Shown: one piece after another, positions 1 to 6,630 of the stretch
How the letters are laid out: every line of letters starts with the position of its first letter
Numbering within the stretch: position 1 is the stretch's first letter
NCBI GenBank assembly: GCA_019245255.1
Contig: JAFARV010000642.1
Span: 1-8,099, forward strand
Origin: Acidobacteriaceae bacterium
Lineage (GTDB): Bacteria; Acidobacteriota; Terriglobia; Bryobacterales; Bryobacteraceae
Length of the DNA: 8,099 nucleotides
Direction of reading: 5' to 3'
Made by a program: the position numbers and the translations under genes
Notes under the pieces: generated by a model
Database searches by the model: none
What the model was told of the DNA's origin: nothing
Seen by the model: only the letters and a program-made list of their open reading frames with translations

Positions 1-1088
1 CTATCGAGCTCGCGCGGCCAGTTCTCGATTCCGACCGCAAGCCCGTTCCTCGCCTGGCAATTCAGCACTCGCTCTGCGACATCGCACATTCCGGTCAACA
101 GCGCCCCACCTCCGGTCAATACCGCGCCTTCAAGCAGCGATTGCTCCATTCCGACACGCAGAACCTCCTGGTACACGCGCTCAAAAATCTCCTCCACGCG
201 AGCCTCGATGATCTCGTTCAGTTCAGCCAGCGGAGCTTCACGCACGCCGCGGCCTTCCGGAGTGGGGACGTCCACCATGGTGTGCTCACTGGTTAAGCTC
301 GCGACCGCACAGCCGTACTGGCGCTTCAGATTCTCCGCGTCCTCATAGTTGATCTTGAAAAGCCAGGCGACATCGCGAGTCAGATGATCGGCGGCGACGG
401 GAATCGCGGTCGCAAGCAGCAAAGCATCACCCTCGTATACAGCGAGTTGAGTCGACTGCGCGCCAATGTCGATTACCACCACCCCCCGTGCGCGATCTTC
501 CGGAAGCACCGCCGCGTAACCCGCCGCGACTCCTTCGAAAATCGACTCTTCTACCGCGACGTGTGCATGATGCATTGCGGACACGATGGCCTCATGCTCC
601 GGAATGGCAGCAGTTACGACGTGAACGTTAGCTTCGAGTCGCGCGCACAGAATGCCCTTCGGGTTGCGATAGCCCGCGCGGCCATCCACCGTGAAGTCCT
701 GCGGGCAGACTTGCAATATCTGCCGGTCCTCCTCGAGCCGTACACGAGCGCCAAGCTCTACTGCATAGCGCAGGTCGTCGGGCTCAATCTCACGCCGTCT
801 CCCAAATTCGTAGAGACCGCGACTGTTCACGCCACTCACGCAGCCGCCAAGGCCGATGACCGCGGAATCCGGCGAAGCCTGGGCGCGCAACTCCGCCTCG
901 TGCAGTGCAAATCGGATGCTCTCGGTCAGTGCCCCGGGTTCGGCGAGCCGCCACTTGTTCCAGGCATGAACGGGCGCCTCCCCATGTCCGAGGAAGCGCA
1001 GCGACTCGTTCTCGAGCGCGCAGATGATTGCGCGAGTCGCCGTGCTACCCAGATCCAACCCGACCGCCAATCTTGTCTTACTAGCCAC
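1..1088 (-). CDS. ftsA: Cell division protein FtsA, 3' end cut off by the window
   Basis: FtsA is an actin-like ATPase on the cytoplasmic face of the inner membrane that tethers FtsZ and recruits later divisome proteins. I translated this frame by hand because it runs off the window. It gives 362 complete codons from a GTG start, against about 400-420 residues for the family. The phosphate-1 motif VGLDLGSTATR lies at residues 9-19, the phosphate-2 segment VVVIDIGAQST has its Asp near 207, and the C-terminal adenosine motif LTGGGALLTG has its glycines near 326-328. The missing C-terminus would hold the amphipathic membrane-targeting helix. GTG at 1088 is preferred because GGAGGAG sits exactly 6 nt upstream; an in-frame ATG at 1094 directly abuts that sequence with no spacer. 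The 5' end overlaps the ftsQ stop, which suggests translational coupling. ftsZ is the expected next gene, outside the window. Confidence 0.97.
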   Translation of the reverse strand, partial: MASKTRLAVGLDLGSTATRAIICALENESLRFLGHGEAPVHAWNKWRLAEPGALTESIRFALHEAELRAQASPDSAVIGLGGCVSGVNSRGLYEFGRRREIEPDDLRYAVELGARVRLEEDRQILQVCPQDFTVDGRAGYRNPKGILCARLEANVHVVTAAIPEHEAIVSAMHHAHVAVEESIFEGVAAGYAAVLPEDRARGVVVIDIGAQSTQLAVYEGDALLLATAIPVAADHLTRDVAWLFKINYEDAENLKRQYGCAVASLTSEHTMVDVPTPEGRGVREAPLAELNEIIEARVEEIFERVYQEVLRVGMEQSLLEGAVLTGGGALLTGMCDVAERVLNCQARNGLAVGIENWPRELD

Positions 1089-1911
1089 GTCCATCTCCTC
1101 CGACTGCTGTAATCAGGCCATCCACCCGCAAATCGAGTGTTCTCGCGTCAGGTCGTTTGTTCTTTATCTCGGGATAATTTGCAAGAAAGTTTTTGATGCG
1201 CTCCGCGAAGTTATCATCACCGAGCATGAGGTTCACGACAGCGCCGTCAACATGCTCGCCAATTATCAGGTCGTTCGGATCGTTAACGTCGATCTCCGAG
1301 ATCTGGCTCGCGAGAGGCCCGATTGACCGTAGCATCGATACCACACGCCTCACGCGGGCTTTGCGATCTTCGATCGGCTCTGTCTCCCGGATACCGGTGA
1401 TCACGGGAAGAGTGAATCTGGACGCGACGCGCGGGCGCAGGATGTATCCGTACCTGTCGATCAGAGCGAATTGCGACATGCCGTCTCTGCGGTTTGGCGG
1501 CAGGTGCACGAAGGCAACCGGCGCGCGCTCGCGTATCTGTACCTTCAGCGTGTCTGGCCAGACTTTCGAAACCGTCGCGTCCTCCACCCAGTCAATCGCC
1601 AGAAGCTGCTGGCGGCGCTTTTGTATCGGCACCAGGTACAGACTACGTCCAAAGTCCTCCGCGAAAATGTGACGGATCTGGGCAGGCGACGCATAGTGAA
1701 CTCCTTCGACCGTGAGACTCGGGCTAGGCCCGGCGAAATCCCTCGCTTCCGCAAGACGGAAGCGGTCATCCTTAATCAAGAACTCTTCTGTCCGATGCCA
1801 GCTGAGAATGGCGCCGATCATGACGACGCTGCCGCCGATCAGCCAGAACGTGAAGCGGCGGCCCCAACGGATTCCGGAAAACGGCGCCTCTGTGACTGCA
1901 GCTCGCGCCAC
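1081..1911 (-). CDS. ftsQ: Cell division protein FtsQ (POTRA-domain divisome protein)
   Basis: FtsQ is a bitopic inner-membrane protein that links early and late divisome components, with FtsB and FtsL as known partners in other bacteria. The 276-residue product has a short cytoplasmic N-terminus, one hydrophobic segment at about residues 20-38 (FTFWLIGGSVVMIGAILSW), and a periplasmic POTRA domain at about 63-131, from SLTVEGVHYAS to KVWPDTLKVQIRERAPVAF. That last stretch is the characteristic end of FtsQ POTRA domains. The FtsQ beta domain follows at about 132-266, including the typical ALIDRYGYIL segment near 149-158. The start is GTG at 1911; its first base is also the last base of the murC TAG stop (TAGTG), and GGGAGG lies 10 nt upstream. 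The end overlaps the start of ftsA. murB, often found between murC and ftsQ, is absent. Size and domain order are normal for the family. Confidence 0.94.
   Translation of the reverse strand: MARAAVTEAPFSGIRWGRRFTFWLIGGSVVMIGAILSWHRTEEFLIKDDRFRLAEARDFAGPSPSLTVEGVHYASPAQIRHIFAEDFGRSLYLVPIQKRRQQLLAIDWVEDATVSKVWPDTLKVQIRERAPVAFVHLPPNRRDGMSQFALIDRYGYILRPRVASRFTLPVITGIRETEPIEDRKARVRRVVSMLRSIGPLASQISEIDVNDPNDLIIGEHVDGAVVNLMLGDDNFAERIKNFLANYPEIKNKRPDARTLDLRVDGLITAVGGDGRG
1095..1101 (-). promoter_or_regulatory. Shine-Dalgarno site deciding the ftsA start
   Basis: The minus strand reads GGAGGAG here, inside the last codons of ftsQ. It lies 6 nt before GTG (1088) and 0 nt before ATG (1094). Normal spacing therefore favours the GTG start, giving an N-terminus MASKTRLAVG. 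Which start is used is an inference from spacing only. Confidence 0.7.
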
Positions 1912-3293
1912 TACGCAGCGGCCTCCCGGAGACGTAGCAGCAATTTCTCGGCAGCGCTTGATACATTTCCGGCGCCGAGTGTGATCACGAGGTCACCCGG
2001 CTCGGCAGCTGCAGCAATGGCCGCAACGCCCCGCTCGATGCTGCCCACATATTCGGCTGCGCGATGTCCGTGCGCGCGCATGCGTTCGAGCAGCACCTCT
2101 GCAGTGACACCTTCAACGGGAGGCTCGGATGCCGCATAGATGTCGAGAAGATAGACACGGTCGGCCTGATGAAAAGCGATGGCGAAGTCTTCCATCAGAT
2201 GCATCGTGCGCGAATATCGATGCGGTTGAAACAACACGTGCACGCGCCGGTACTGCGCAAGCTGAGCGGCGGCGATGGTCGCTTTGATTTCCGTAGGATG
2301 ATGACCGTAGTCGTCAACTACCGTGACGCCGTTTTCTACGCCGCGAATCGAAAACCGGCGATCGACCCCGGTGAAGGCCGCGAGTCCCTCCCGAATTTGT
2401 GCTGCCGGCACCTCAAGCTCCAGTGCAACACCAACGGCTGCGGTAGCGTTCAAGACGTTGTGCATCCCTGGGACATTGAGCTGAAAAACGCCGAGCTCAT
2501 CATCGCGCCTCCGCAGACTAAATGAACTGCCGCCCCCACTGAGCACGACATTGTCGATCGTCAGATCCACCTGCGCCGAACGCCCATAGGTTATGGTGCG
2601 CCGTTTGATGGAGGGAAAAATCTGCTGGATGTTTTCGTCTTCCATGCAGATAACAGCGGCGCCGTAGAACGGAACCTTGTTAATAAAGTCTGTGAATGCC
2701 GCTTCGATCTCCTCGAGCGAGGCGTAGTGATCGAGATGCTCGCGATCGATGTTGGTGACAACCGCAATAATCGGCGCAAGCTTCAGAAATGAGCCGTCGC
2801 TTTCATCGGACTCGACCACCAGAAGCGAGCTCTTGCCGACTCGCGCGTTCGAGCCCTGCATCGCGGCAACTTTTCCGCCGACAACTACCGTCGGGTCCAT
2901 ATCGGCTGCATTCAGAATGGAGGCAACCATCGAAGTGGTGGTCGTTTTTCCATGACTCCCCGCGATGGCGATACCGAACTTCAGACGCATCAGTTCTGCC
3001 AGAAGTTCTCCCCGGGGAATGACCGGGATCTGCAGCCGGCGTGCTTCCGCGACCTCAGGATTCGTGGGGTCGAGGGCCGAAGTTACAACCACGGCCTTCG
3101 CACCTTCCACGTGCTCGGCTTTATGCCCCAGATGGACGGTTGCGCCAAGCTGTCCAAGCCGCTCCGTGATCGGACTGAGTCTCGCGTCGGAGCCCGAAAC
3201 CTGATACCCAAGCGTAAGCAGGACTTCCGCGATGGCGCTCATCCCGATGCCCCCGATTCCCACGAAATGCACGTGTTGGGGCTTGAAAAACAT
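1911..3293 (-). CDS. murC: UDP-N-acetylmuramate--L-alanine ligase MurC
   Basis: MurC is the cytoplasmic ATP-dependent ligase that attaches L-alanine to UDP-MurNAc, the first amino-acid addition to the peptidoglycan stem peptide. The 460-residue product has the usual family length. It shows the N-terminal Rossmann motif HFVGIGGIGMSAIAEVL (residues 9-25), the Mur ligase P-loop AGSHGKTTTT (111-120), the central-domain motif NIDREHLDHY (181-190), the start of the C-terminal domain at DDYGHHPTEI (327-336), FQPHRYSRT (355-363) and the late GAGN (440-443). All key Mur ligase motifs look intact. ATG at 3293 is bounded by an in-frame TAA a few bases upstream, so the start is well constrained, although only a weak purine stretch (AAAGA) stands in for a Shine-Dalgarno site. 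The gene follows murG by 36 bp and shares one base with the ftsQ start, so all are probably on one transcript. Confidence 0.98.
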   Translation of the reverse strand: MFFKPQHVHFVGIGGIGMSAIAEVLLTLGYQVSGSDARLSPITERLGQLGATVHLGHKAEHVEGAKAVVVTSALDPTNPEVAEARRLQIPVIPRGELLAELMRLKFGIAIAGSHGKTTTTSMVASILNAADMDPTVVVGGKVAAMQGSNARVGKSSLLVVESDESDGSFLKLAPIIAVVTNIDREHLDHYASLEEIEAAFTDFINKVPFYGAAVICMEDENIQQIFPSIKRRTITYGRSAQVDLTIDNVVLSGGGSSFSLRRRDDELGVFQLNVPGMHNVLNATAAVGVALELEVPAAQIREGLAAFTGVDRRFSIRGVENGVTVVDDYGHHPTEIKATIAAAQLAQYRRVHVLFQPHRYSRTMHLMEDFAIAFHQADRVYLLDIYAASEPPVEGVTAEVLLERMRAHGHRAAEYVGSIERGVAAIAAAAEPGDLVITLGAGNVSSAAEKLLLRLREAAA

Positions 3294-3329
3294 TCTTTAA
3301 TGTTATTGTTTCGGCTTTCGCGATGTGTG

Positions 3330-4442
3330 TCAATGCGGAAAGTCCCGGTTCTTAGTAGGTGGCGTACTTTTCTTTCCGCTCGCTGCATGTTCTAGTACTT
3401 CGGCCGCTCTTTGGGCAGCACCCTGCTTCGCGAACTGGCGGACCCGATCGCGCAAGGCCGTCAGTTGGTCGGGATTCCGGCGGAGCTCCTCCACTTCTCT
3501 GAATAGCCGTTCCCCTGTGAGGTCCCGATCGAGGATCATCCTGGCCGCCCCCGCATTCACCAGCATTTCAGCGTTCTTCTTTTGATGGTCATCGGCTGCG
3601 AATGGGAAAGGAACCAGAACGGACGCCATGCCGGCTGCCGCAATCTCATTCACGCTACCCGCGCCGGCGCGCCCTATGACGAGATCCGCGCCTGAGAATG
3701 CTTCCGCCATATTGGAGATGAACGGCACAACATCGCCATCGATGCCTGCACCCCGAAACTCCGAGGCAAGCGCTTCGTACTCCGCGGGACCGGTCTGATG
3801 AACAATGCGGATATCAGTGCCGCTCGCTCGGAGCAAAGGCCAGCTTTCGCGCGCCGCTCGATTCAGCGAACGTGCACCCCGGCTGCCCCCGGTTATTAAA
3901 ACAGTGAACGTTCCGTTTTGCTTTGGCCTGACATCGAAGAAGGCCGGACGGACGGGAAGCCCGGTAATCTCCGATTTAGCGGTCGGAAACCAGGCGCGCG
4001 TGGATTCAAAGCCAAGCAACGCACGATATACCCGCCTAGCGACCAGGCGGTTCGCAACACCCGGAATCGCGTTGGGTTCCATGATGATTAGCGGAACGCC
4101 GCTCAGTATCGCAGCGGCCATCACCGGACCCGCAACGTAACCGCCCATGCTGAACACGGCTTGCGCTCCGAAGCGCTTTAATACGGATCGCGCACCAAGG
4201 ACGCTTAGAGGCATCCCCGCGACCGTCTGGAATTTCTGTTTCAGCCCGACCCGATTCACAGCGCCACTGCGAACGAATTCCATATCGTAGCCGTGCTGTG
4301 GCACCAGCTTCGCTTCCATGCCTTGCCGGGTTCCGACGAACAGCAGTCTGTGCCCGCGCTCGCGTAAAACTTCCGCAACAGCCAGAGCCGGGAATACGTG
4401 CCCGCCGGTACCGCCGCCGGTGAGGACGAAGGCGTAGCTCAT
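3330..4442 (-). CDS. murG: Undecaprenyldiphospho-muramoylpentapeptide beta-N-acetylglucosaminyltransferase MurG
   Basis: MurG is a peripheral inner-membrane GT-B glycosyltransferase of family GT28. It transfers GlcNAc from UDP-GlcNAc to lipid I, forming lipid II on the cytoplasmic face. The 370-residue product carries the glycine-rich N-terminal loop LTGGGTGGHVFPAL (residues 7-20), a second loop SMGGYVAGP (98-106), EPNAIPG (122-128), the C-terminal domain loop TGGSRGARSLN (184-194), and the donor-binding stretch with RAGAGSVNEIAAAG (258-271) followed by VPFPFAADDHQKKNA (277-291). The C-terminal tail after about residue 350 is basic and low in structure. ATG at 4442 is bounded by an in-frame TAA 19-21 nt upstream, and no good Shine-Dalgarno site precedes it. 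The upstream neighbour on the same strand is a reductase rather than ftsW, which is unusual for murG. Confidence 0.97.
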   Translation of the reverse strand: MSYAFVLTGGGTGGHVFPALAVAEVLRERGHRLLFVGTRQGMEAKLVPQHGYDMEFVRSGAVNRVGLKQKFQTVAGMPLSVLGARSVLKRFGAQAVFSMGGYVAGPVMAAAILSGVPLIIMEPNAIPGVANRLVARRVYRALLGFESTRAWFPTAKSEITGLPVRPAFFDVRPKQNGTFTVLITGGSRGARSLNRAARESWPLLRASGTDIRIVHQTGPAEYEALASEFRGAGIDGDVVPFISNMAEAFSGADLVIGRAGAGSVNEIAAAGMASVLVPFPFAADDHQKKNAEMLVNAGAARMILDRDLTGERLFREVEELRRNPDQLTALRDRVRQFAKQGAAQRAAEVLEHAASGKKSTPPTKNRDFPH

Positions 4443-4507
4443 GAACTGCGCACGGCAGCGTTAAGGGAGGTGACTGATTCAGGCACCGGTTCAGTTTCTC
4501 ATAAGAC
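4443..4507 (-). other. Short spacer between the SDR gene and murG
   Basis: This 65-bp gap separates the SDR stop from the murG start. I see no convincing intrinsic terminator: the best stem, around ACCGGT, is short, interrupted and has no T-run. I also see no clear sigma-70 promoter and no trace of an ftsW 3' end. Read-through from the SDR gene into murG is therefore possible, but it is not shown by the sequence. On the minus strand it contains TCACCTCCCTTA (4473-4462), which resembles the 3' end of 16S rRNA with one extra C. Confidence 0.5.
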
Positions 4508-5269
4508 TCACACCACCGTCATTCCGCCGTCCACCGTGAGGGCGTGACCCACCACGTAGCTCGCACCGGAACTGCAAAGCCACAGCACAGCCGAGGCGAT
4601 CTCCTCGGGCTTGCCTGCGCGTCCGATGGGAACATGGTTCGCTATGTCGGCGTATGCCTGCTCATCGCCGGCGACCACATCGCGGGCGATCTGCGTATCG
4701 ATCAGGCCGGGATTGACTGCGTTCACGCGGATGCCGTGCTTGATGTATTCGAGAGCAGCCGTCCGCGTCAGCCCGACCACGCCGTGCTTGGACGCGATGT
4801 AAGAACCGATACCGGGGTTGCCCGTCAACGCACCGACAGACGCGTTGTTGACAATCGCGCCGCTACCCTGGCGTTCCATCTGCCGCAGTTCGTACTTCAT
4901 GCAGCTCCACACGCCTCGCAAGTTGATCCCGATCACGCGGTCCCAGTCTTCACTCGTGCTCTCCGCGGTCGCGGCGATGTGGGCCATTACTCCCGCATTG
5001 TTGAACGCGGCGTCGAGCCGGCCGAACTCGGCAACGGCGCGGTCGACCATCTGCTCCACCTGTGCTTCATCGCTCACGTCGCAGCGCACGGCGATCGCCT
5101 TACCACCGGCTGCCACCAGCTTCTGGGCTTCGGCCTTCACTGCGTCCTCCCTGAAGTCGGCCAGCACGACGGCCGCGCCTGCCTCCGCGAACGCCCGCGC
5201 CGTCGCCAACCCCATACCGGAAGCGGCCCCGGTTACAAGCGCCACCTTGTTCTCAAAAGACAAATTCAT
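4508..5269 (-). CDS. Classical short-chain dehydrogenase/reductase (SDR), substrate unknown
   Basis: This is a cytoplasmic NAD(P)-dependent oxidoreductase of 253 residues, the normal length of a classical SDR. The cofactor loop TGAASGMG is at residues 13-20, NNAG at 90-93, and the catalytic tetrad is N116, S144, Y157 and K161 (YxxxK), all intact. The Pro-Gly motif NPG at 186-188 and the C-terminal VDGGM are also typical. An acidic D38 at the end of the second strand points to NAD(H) rather than NADP(H); this is inferred from the family rule. The substrate cannot be read from the sequence, and names such as 3-oxoacyl-ACP reductase or glucose dehydrogenase would be guesses. ATG at 5269 has AGAGG 8 nt upstream. 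It diverges from an AraC_N-type regulator across a 215-bp spacer, like the YqhC regulator and its oxidoreductase target in E. coli, so regulation by that neighbour is likely. Confidence 0.96.
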   Translation of the reverse strand: MNLSFENKVALVTGAASGMGLATARAFAEAGAAVVLADFREDAVKAEAQKLVAAGGKAIAVRCDVSDEAQVEQMVDRAVAEFGRLDAAFNNAGVMAHIAATAESTSEDWDRVIGINLRGVWSCMKYELRQMERQGSGAIVNNASVGALTGNPGIGSYIASKHGVVGLTRTAALEYIKHGIRVNAVNPGLIDTQIARDVVAGDEQAYADIANHVPIGRAGKPEEIASAVLWLCSSGASYVVGHALTVDGGMTVV

Positions 5270-5380
5270 CCAGGAATCCTCTGCGCTGTGCTGGCGTACG
5301 CGCCGTTTCTGAAGCTGAGTTTGGGCGCCACGCCTCTACCCCACACAATTCCAAAGCTACCCGCAAGTGCCGCTTGCCGC

Positions 5381-5414
5381 TTTCCTGATCCTGCCAATTT
5401 TTTGCCTGATCCTG
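5381..5414. promoter_or_regulatory. Tandem operator candidate: two direct half-sites with 21-bp period
   Basis: CCTGATCCTG occurs at 5384-5393 and again, identically, at 5405-5414. With flanks the match is TTKCCTGATCCTG, 12 of 13 bases. The start-to-start distance is 21 bp, two turns of the helix, so both copies face the same side of the DNA. AraC-family dimers classically bind such direct half-sites. The site lies about 70-105 bp before the regulator start and about 110-145 bp before the SDR start, suitable for controlling either gene. Binding by the neighbouring regulator is inferred. Confidence 0.55.
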
Positions 5415-5423
5415 TTTCACCTG

Positions 5424-5436
5424 TGTGAATTGCACA
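5424..5436. promoter_or_regulatory. Small inverted repeat TGTG-N5-CACA
   Basis: A 4-bp inverted repeat with the spacer AATTG lies just to the right of the tandem half-sites, 49 bp before the regulator start. It could be a second protein-binding site, or chance, because such short palindromes are frequent. Confidence 0.2.
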
Positions 5437-5484
5437 TACGCGAAGACATTCCGACGCTAACCTGAAGAAGAGGATTCGATCAAA

Positions 5485-6504
5485 TTGGCGAAGCACATTC
5501 AAGCGCACCGAGAGCCCGCACTGGCGGTGATTGAAATGCAACAGGCACTCGCCCGCAAACTTGCGGCCCATACGCAATCGGAAGGAGAACATCCGACAAG
5601 AATCAGCGCCCTCGCCCTCTTCCGCCATACCGCCCCGGGTGCGTGCCACCCGGCGATGTGCGAGCCAAGCCTTTCGATATTCGTGCAAGGACGAAAGCTC
5701 ATCAATCTCGGAGGGACGGAATACCTCTGCGACCGCGCGTCGTTTCTCGTCTCGTCCATTGACGTTCCGATTCAAAGTCAGATTCTTGAAGCCTCGGAAG
5801 CAGTGCCTTTCCTCGCCATGCGACTCCGGCTTGACATGTCGGCGGTGCAGGAAGTTCTGAGCTGGGAGGATTTGCCCGAACTCGAAGCGCACACCGCCTT
5901 TGGTGCCGGTTATGCGCGTTCGGAAAAGGGATCGCCCGAACGGCGCGGATTGGCCGTTGGTGAAACGCCCATTGGATTGCTCGCCGCCGCGACCCGGCTC
6001 TTAGAACTTCTCGAAACTCCCGAAGATATTCCGTTCCTTGCCCCTTTGATCCAGCGCGAAATCGCGTACCGCGTTATCAGAACTCCACAGGGAGAGCGTC
6101 TTCGTGCAATTGCGACGAGAGGCGACCTGAGTAACAGAACAGCGAGAGCCATCGCTTGGCTCCGGGCCAACTACACCAAACCGCTCCACATGGAGGAACT
6201 CGCCGGCGTCGCGCACATGGGCGTGTCCACCCTCCATCATCAGTTCCGTGCATTAACGGCGATGAGCCCGCTCCAATACCAGAAGCAGCTTAGGTTGCAG
6301 GCAGCCCGGCAGCGCATGCTGACGGATGGGATTGATGTGACAAGTGCAGCCTACGAGGTCGGGTATGAGAGTGTGAGCCAGTTCAGCCGCGAGTATAGCC
6401 GTTTCTTTGGCCAGCCTCCCATGCGGGATGTTCGAACTCTTCGCTTGGCGGGCACTCAAGCGATTCATTCCCAACCTGCGCAGTATCGCGCACACTCTCA
6501 CTAG
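5485..6504 (+). CDS. AraC-family transcriptional regulator with AraC_N (YqhC-like) sensor domain
   Basis: This is a cytoplasmic DNA-binding regulator of 339 residues. The N-terminal part, about residues 22-190, matches the AraC_N type (Pfam PF06719), with the recognisable EPSLSIFVQGRK segment (60-71) and the SFLVSSIDVP segment (86-95). The C-terminal AraC/XylS DNA-binding domain spans about 217-315 with two helix-turn-helix units: one near 238-258 (MEELAGVAHMGVSTLHHQF region) and one near 286-308, including AAYEVGYESVSQFSREY. The TTG start at 5485 has GAGGA 10 nt upstream; ATG at 5536 (MQQALARKL) is an alternative that keeps all domains. E. coli YqhC of this subfamily controls a neighbouring aldehyde reductase gene. 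By analogy this protein probably controls the divergent SDR gene and itself. Cysteines 54, 59 and 82 lie in the sensor domain. The inducer is unknown. Confidence 0.95.
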   Translation: MAKHIQAHREPALAVIEMQQALARKLAAHTQSEGEHPTRISALALFRHTAPGACHPAMCEPSLSIFVQGRKLINLGGTEYLCDRASFLVSSIDVPIQSQILEASEAVPFLAMRLRLDMSAVQEVLSWEDLPELEAHTAFGAGYARSEKGSPERRGLAVGETPIGLLAAATRLLELLETPEDIPFLAPLIQREIAYRVIRTPQGERLRAIATRGDLSNRTARAIAWLRANYTKPLHMEELAGVAHMGVSTLHHQFRALTAMSPLQYQKQLRLQAARQRMLTDGIDVTSAAYEVGYESVSQFSREYSRFFGQPPMRDVRTLRLAGTQAIHSQPAQYRAHSH

Positions 6505-6539
6505 CGCAAAGGACGCGGATGCGCGCCCCGAGTCAGGGA
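6504..6539 (+). repeat. 36-bp intergenic direct repeat, copy 1
   Basis: This copy starts on the last base of the regulator's TAG stop and has the core GCGGATGCGCGCCCCGAGTC. It matches copy 2 at 32 of 36 positions, with differences at repeat positions 6, 10, 22 and 34. The distance between copies is 127 bp. Its first ten bases with the preceding A (AGCGCAAAGG) recur as AGCGCACAGG at 6559-6568, a partial third copy. Confidence 0.75.
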
Positions 6540-6559
6540 AAGAAACCCGCCGGCTCGAA

Positions 6560-6588
6560 GCGCACAGGCGTTCGGTGCCGTTGTGCGC
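6560..6588 (+). terminator. GC-rich hairpin after the regulator gene
   Basis: GCGCACA (6560-6566) pairs with TGTGCGC (6582-6588), and GGC (6567-6569) pairs with GCC (6577-6579), leaving the loop GTTCGGT and a GT bulge. That is ten mostly GC pairs, starting 56 nt after the stop codon. There is no following T-run, so it is at best a weak or factor-dependent terminator, or a structure within the repeat element. Confidence 0.3.
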
Positions 6589-6595
6589 GATTCAG

Positions 6596-6614
6596 AAGCG
6601 GCCGCGGCCGTTTT
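6596..6614 (+). terminator. Possible intrinsic terminator for the AraC-family gene
   Basis: AAGCGGC (6596-6602) can pair with GCCGTTT (6607-6613) around the loop CGCG, with one G-U pair, and the 3' arm runs into TTTT (6611-6614). The core CGGCCGCGGCCG (6599-6610) is also a perfect 12-bp palindrome. The stem is short and the T-run is only four bases, so the call is tentative. Confidence 0.35.
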
Positions 6615-6630
6615 GCGCGGGTTCCTGAGA

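Larger units (their letters stand above)
5270..5484. promoter_or_regulatory. Divergent promoter region between the SDR gene and the AraC-family gene
   Basis: This 215-bp spacer must hold the promoters firing left (SDR) and right (regulator). It contains a 21-bp-period direct repeat (5381-5414), a small inverted repeat TGTG-AATTG-CACA (5424-5436), and a 5-bp inverted repeat GCAAG-N5-CTTGC (5363-5377). I could not find a convincing -35/-10 pair on either strand. Weak core promoters of this kind are common where an activator is needed, but that reading is an inference. Confidence 0.6.

Noticed and set aside
384..1112. Plus-strand open frame of 242 codons
   Set aside because: It is antisense to ftsA, whose minus-strand translation matches the family throughout; the plus-strand product has no recognisable domain.
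1471..2139. Plus-strand open frame of 222 codons over the ftsQ/murC junction
   Set aside because: It is antisense to two well-supported genes and its composition is low in hydrophobic core residues; it is a shadow frame.
4443..4507. Intrinsic terminator or promoter between the SDR gene and murG
   Set aside because: The possible stem is short and interrupted with no T-run, and no -35/-10 pair of acceptable quality is visible.
4544..5428. Plus-strand open frame of 294 codons
   Set aside because: It lies opposite the SDR gene with its intact catalytic tetrad; the His/Arg-rich product is typical of an antisense shadow in GC-rich DNA.
5266..5892. Minus-strand open frame of 208 codons across the divergent spacer
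   Set aside because: It overlaps the regulator N-terminal domain and the operator region on the opposite strand, has no family features, and conflicts with the divergent gene arrangement.
6407..6628. Plus-strand frame of 73 codons overlapping the regulator 3' end and the repeat spacer
   Set aside because: It is out of frame with the regulator, runs through repeats and hairpins, and has no ribosome site or recognisable domain.
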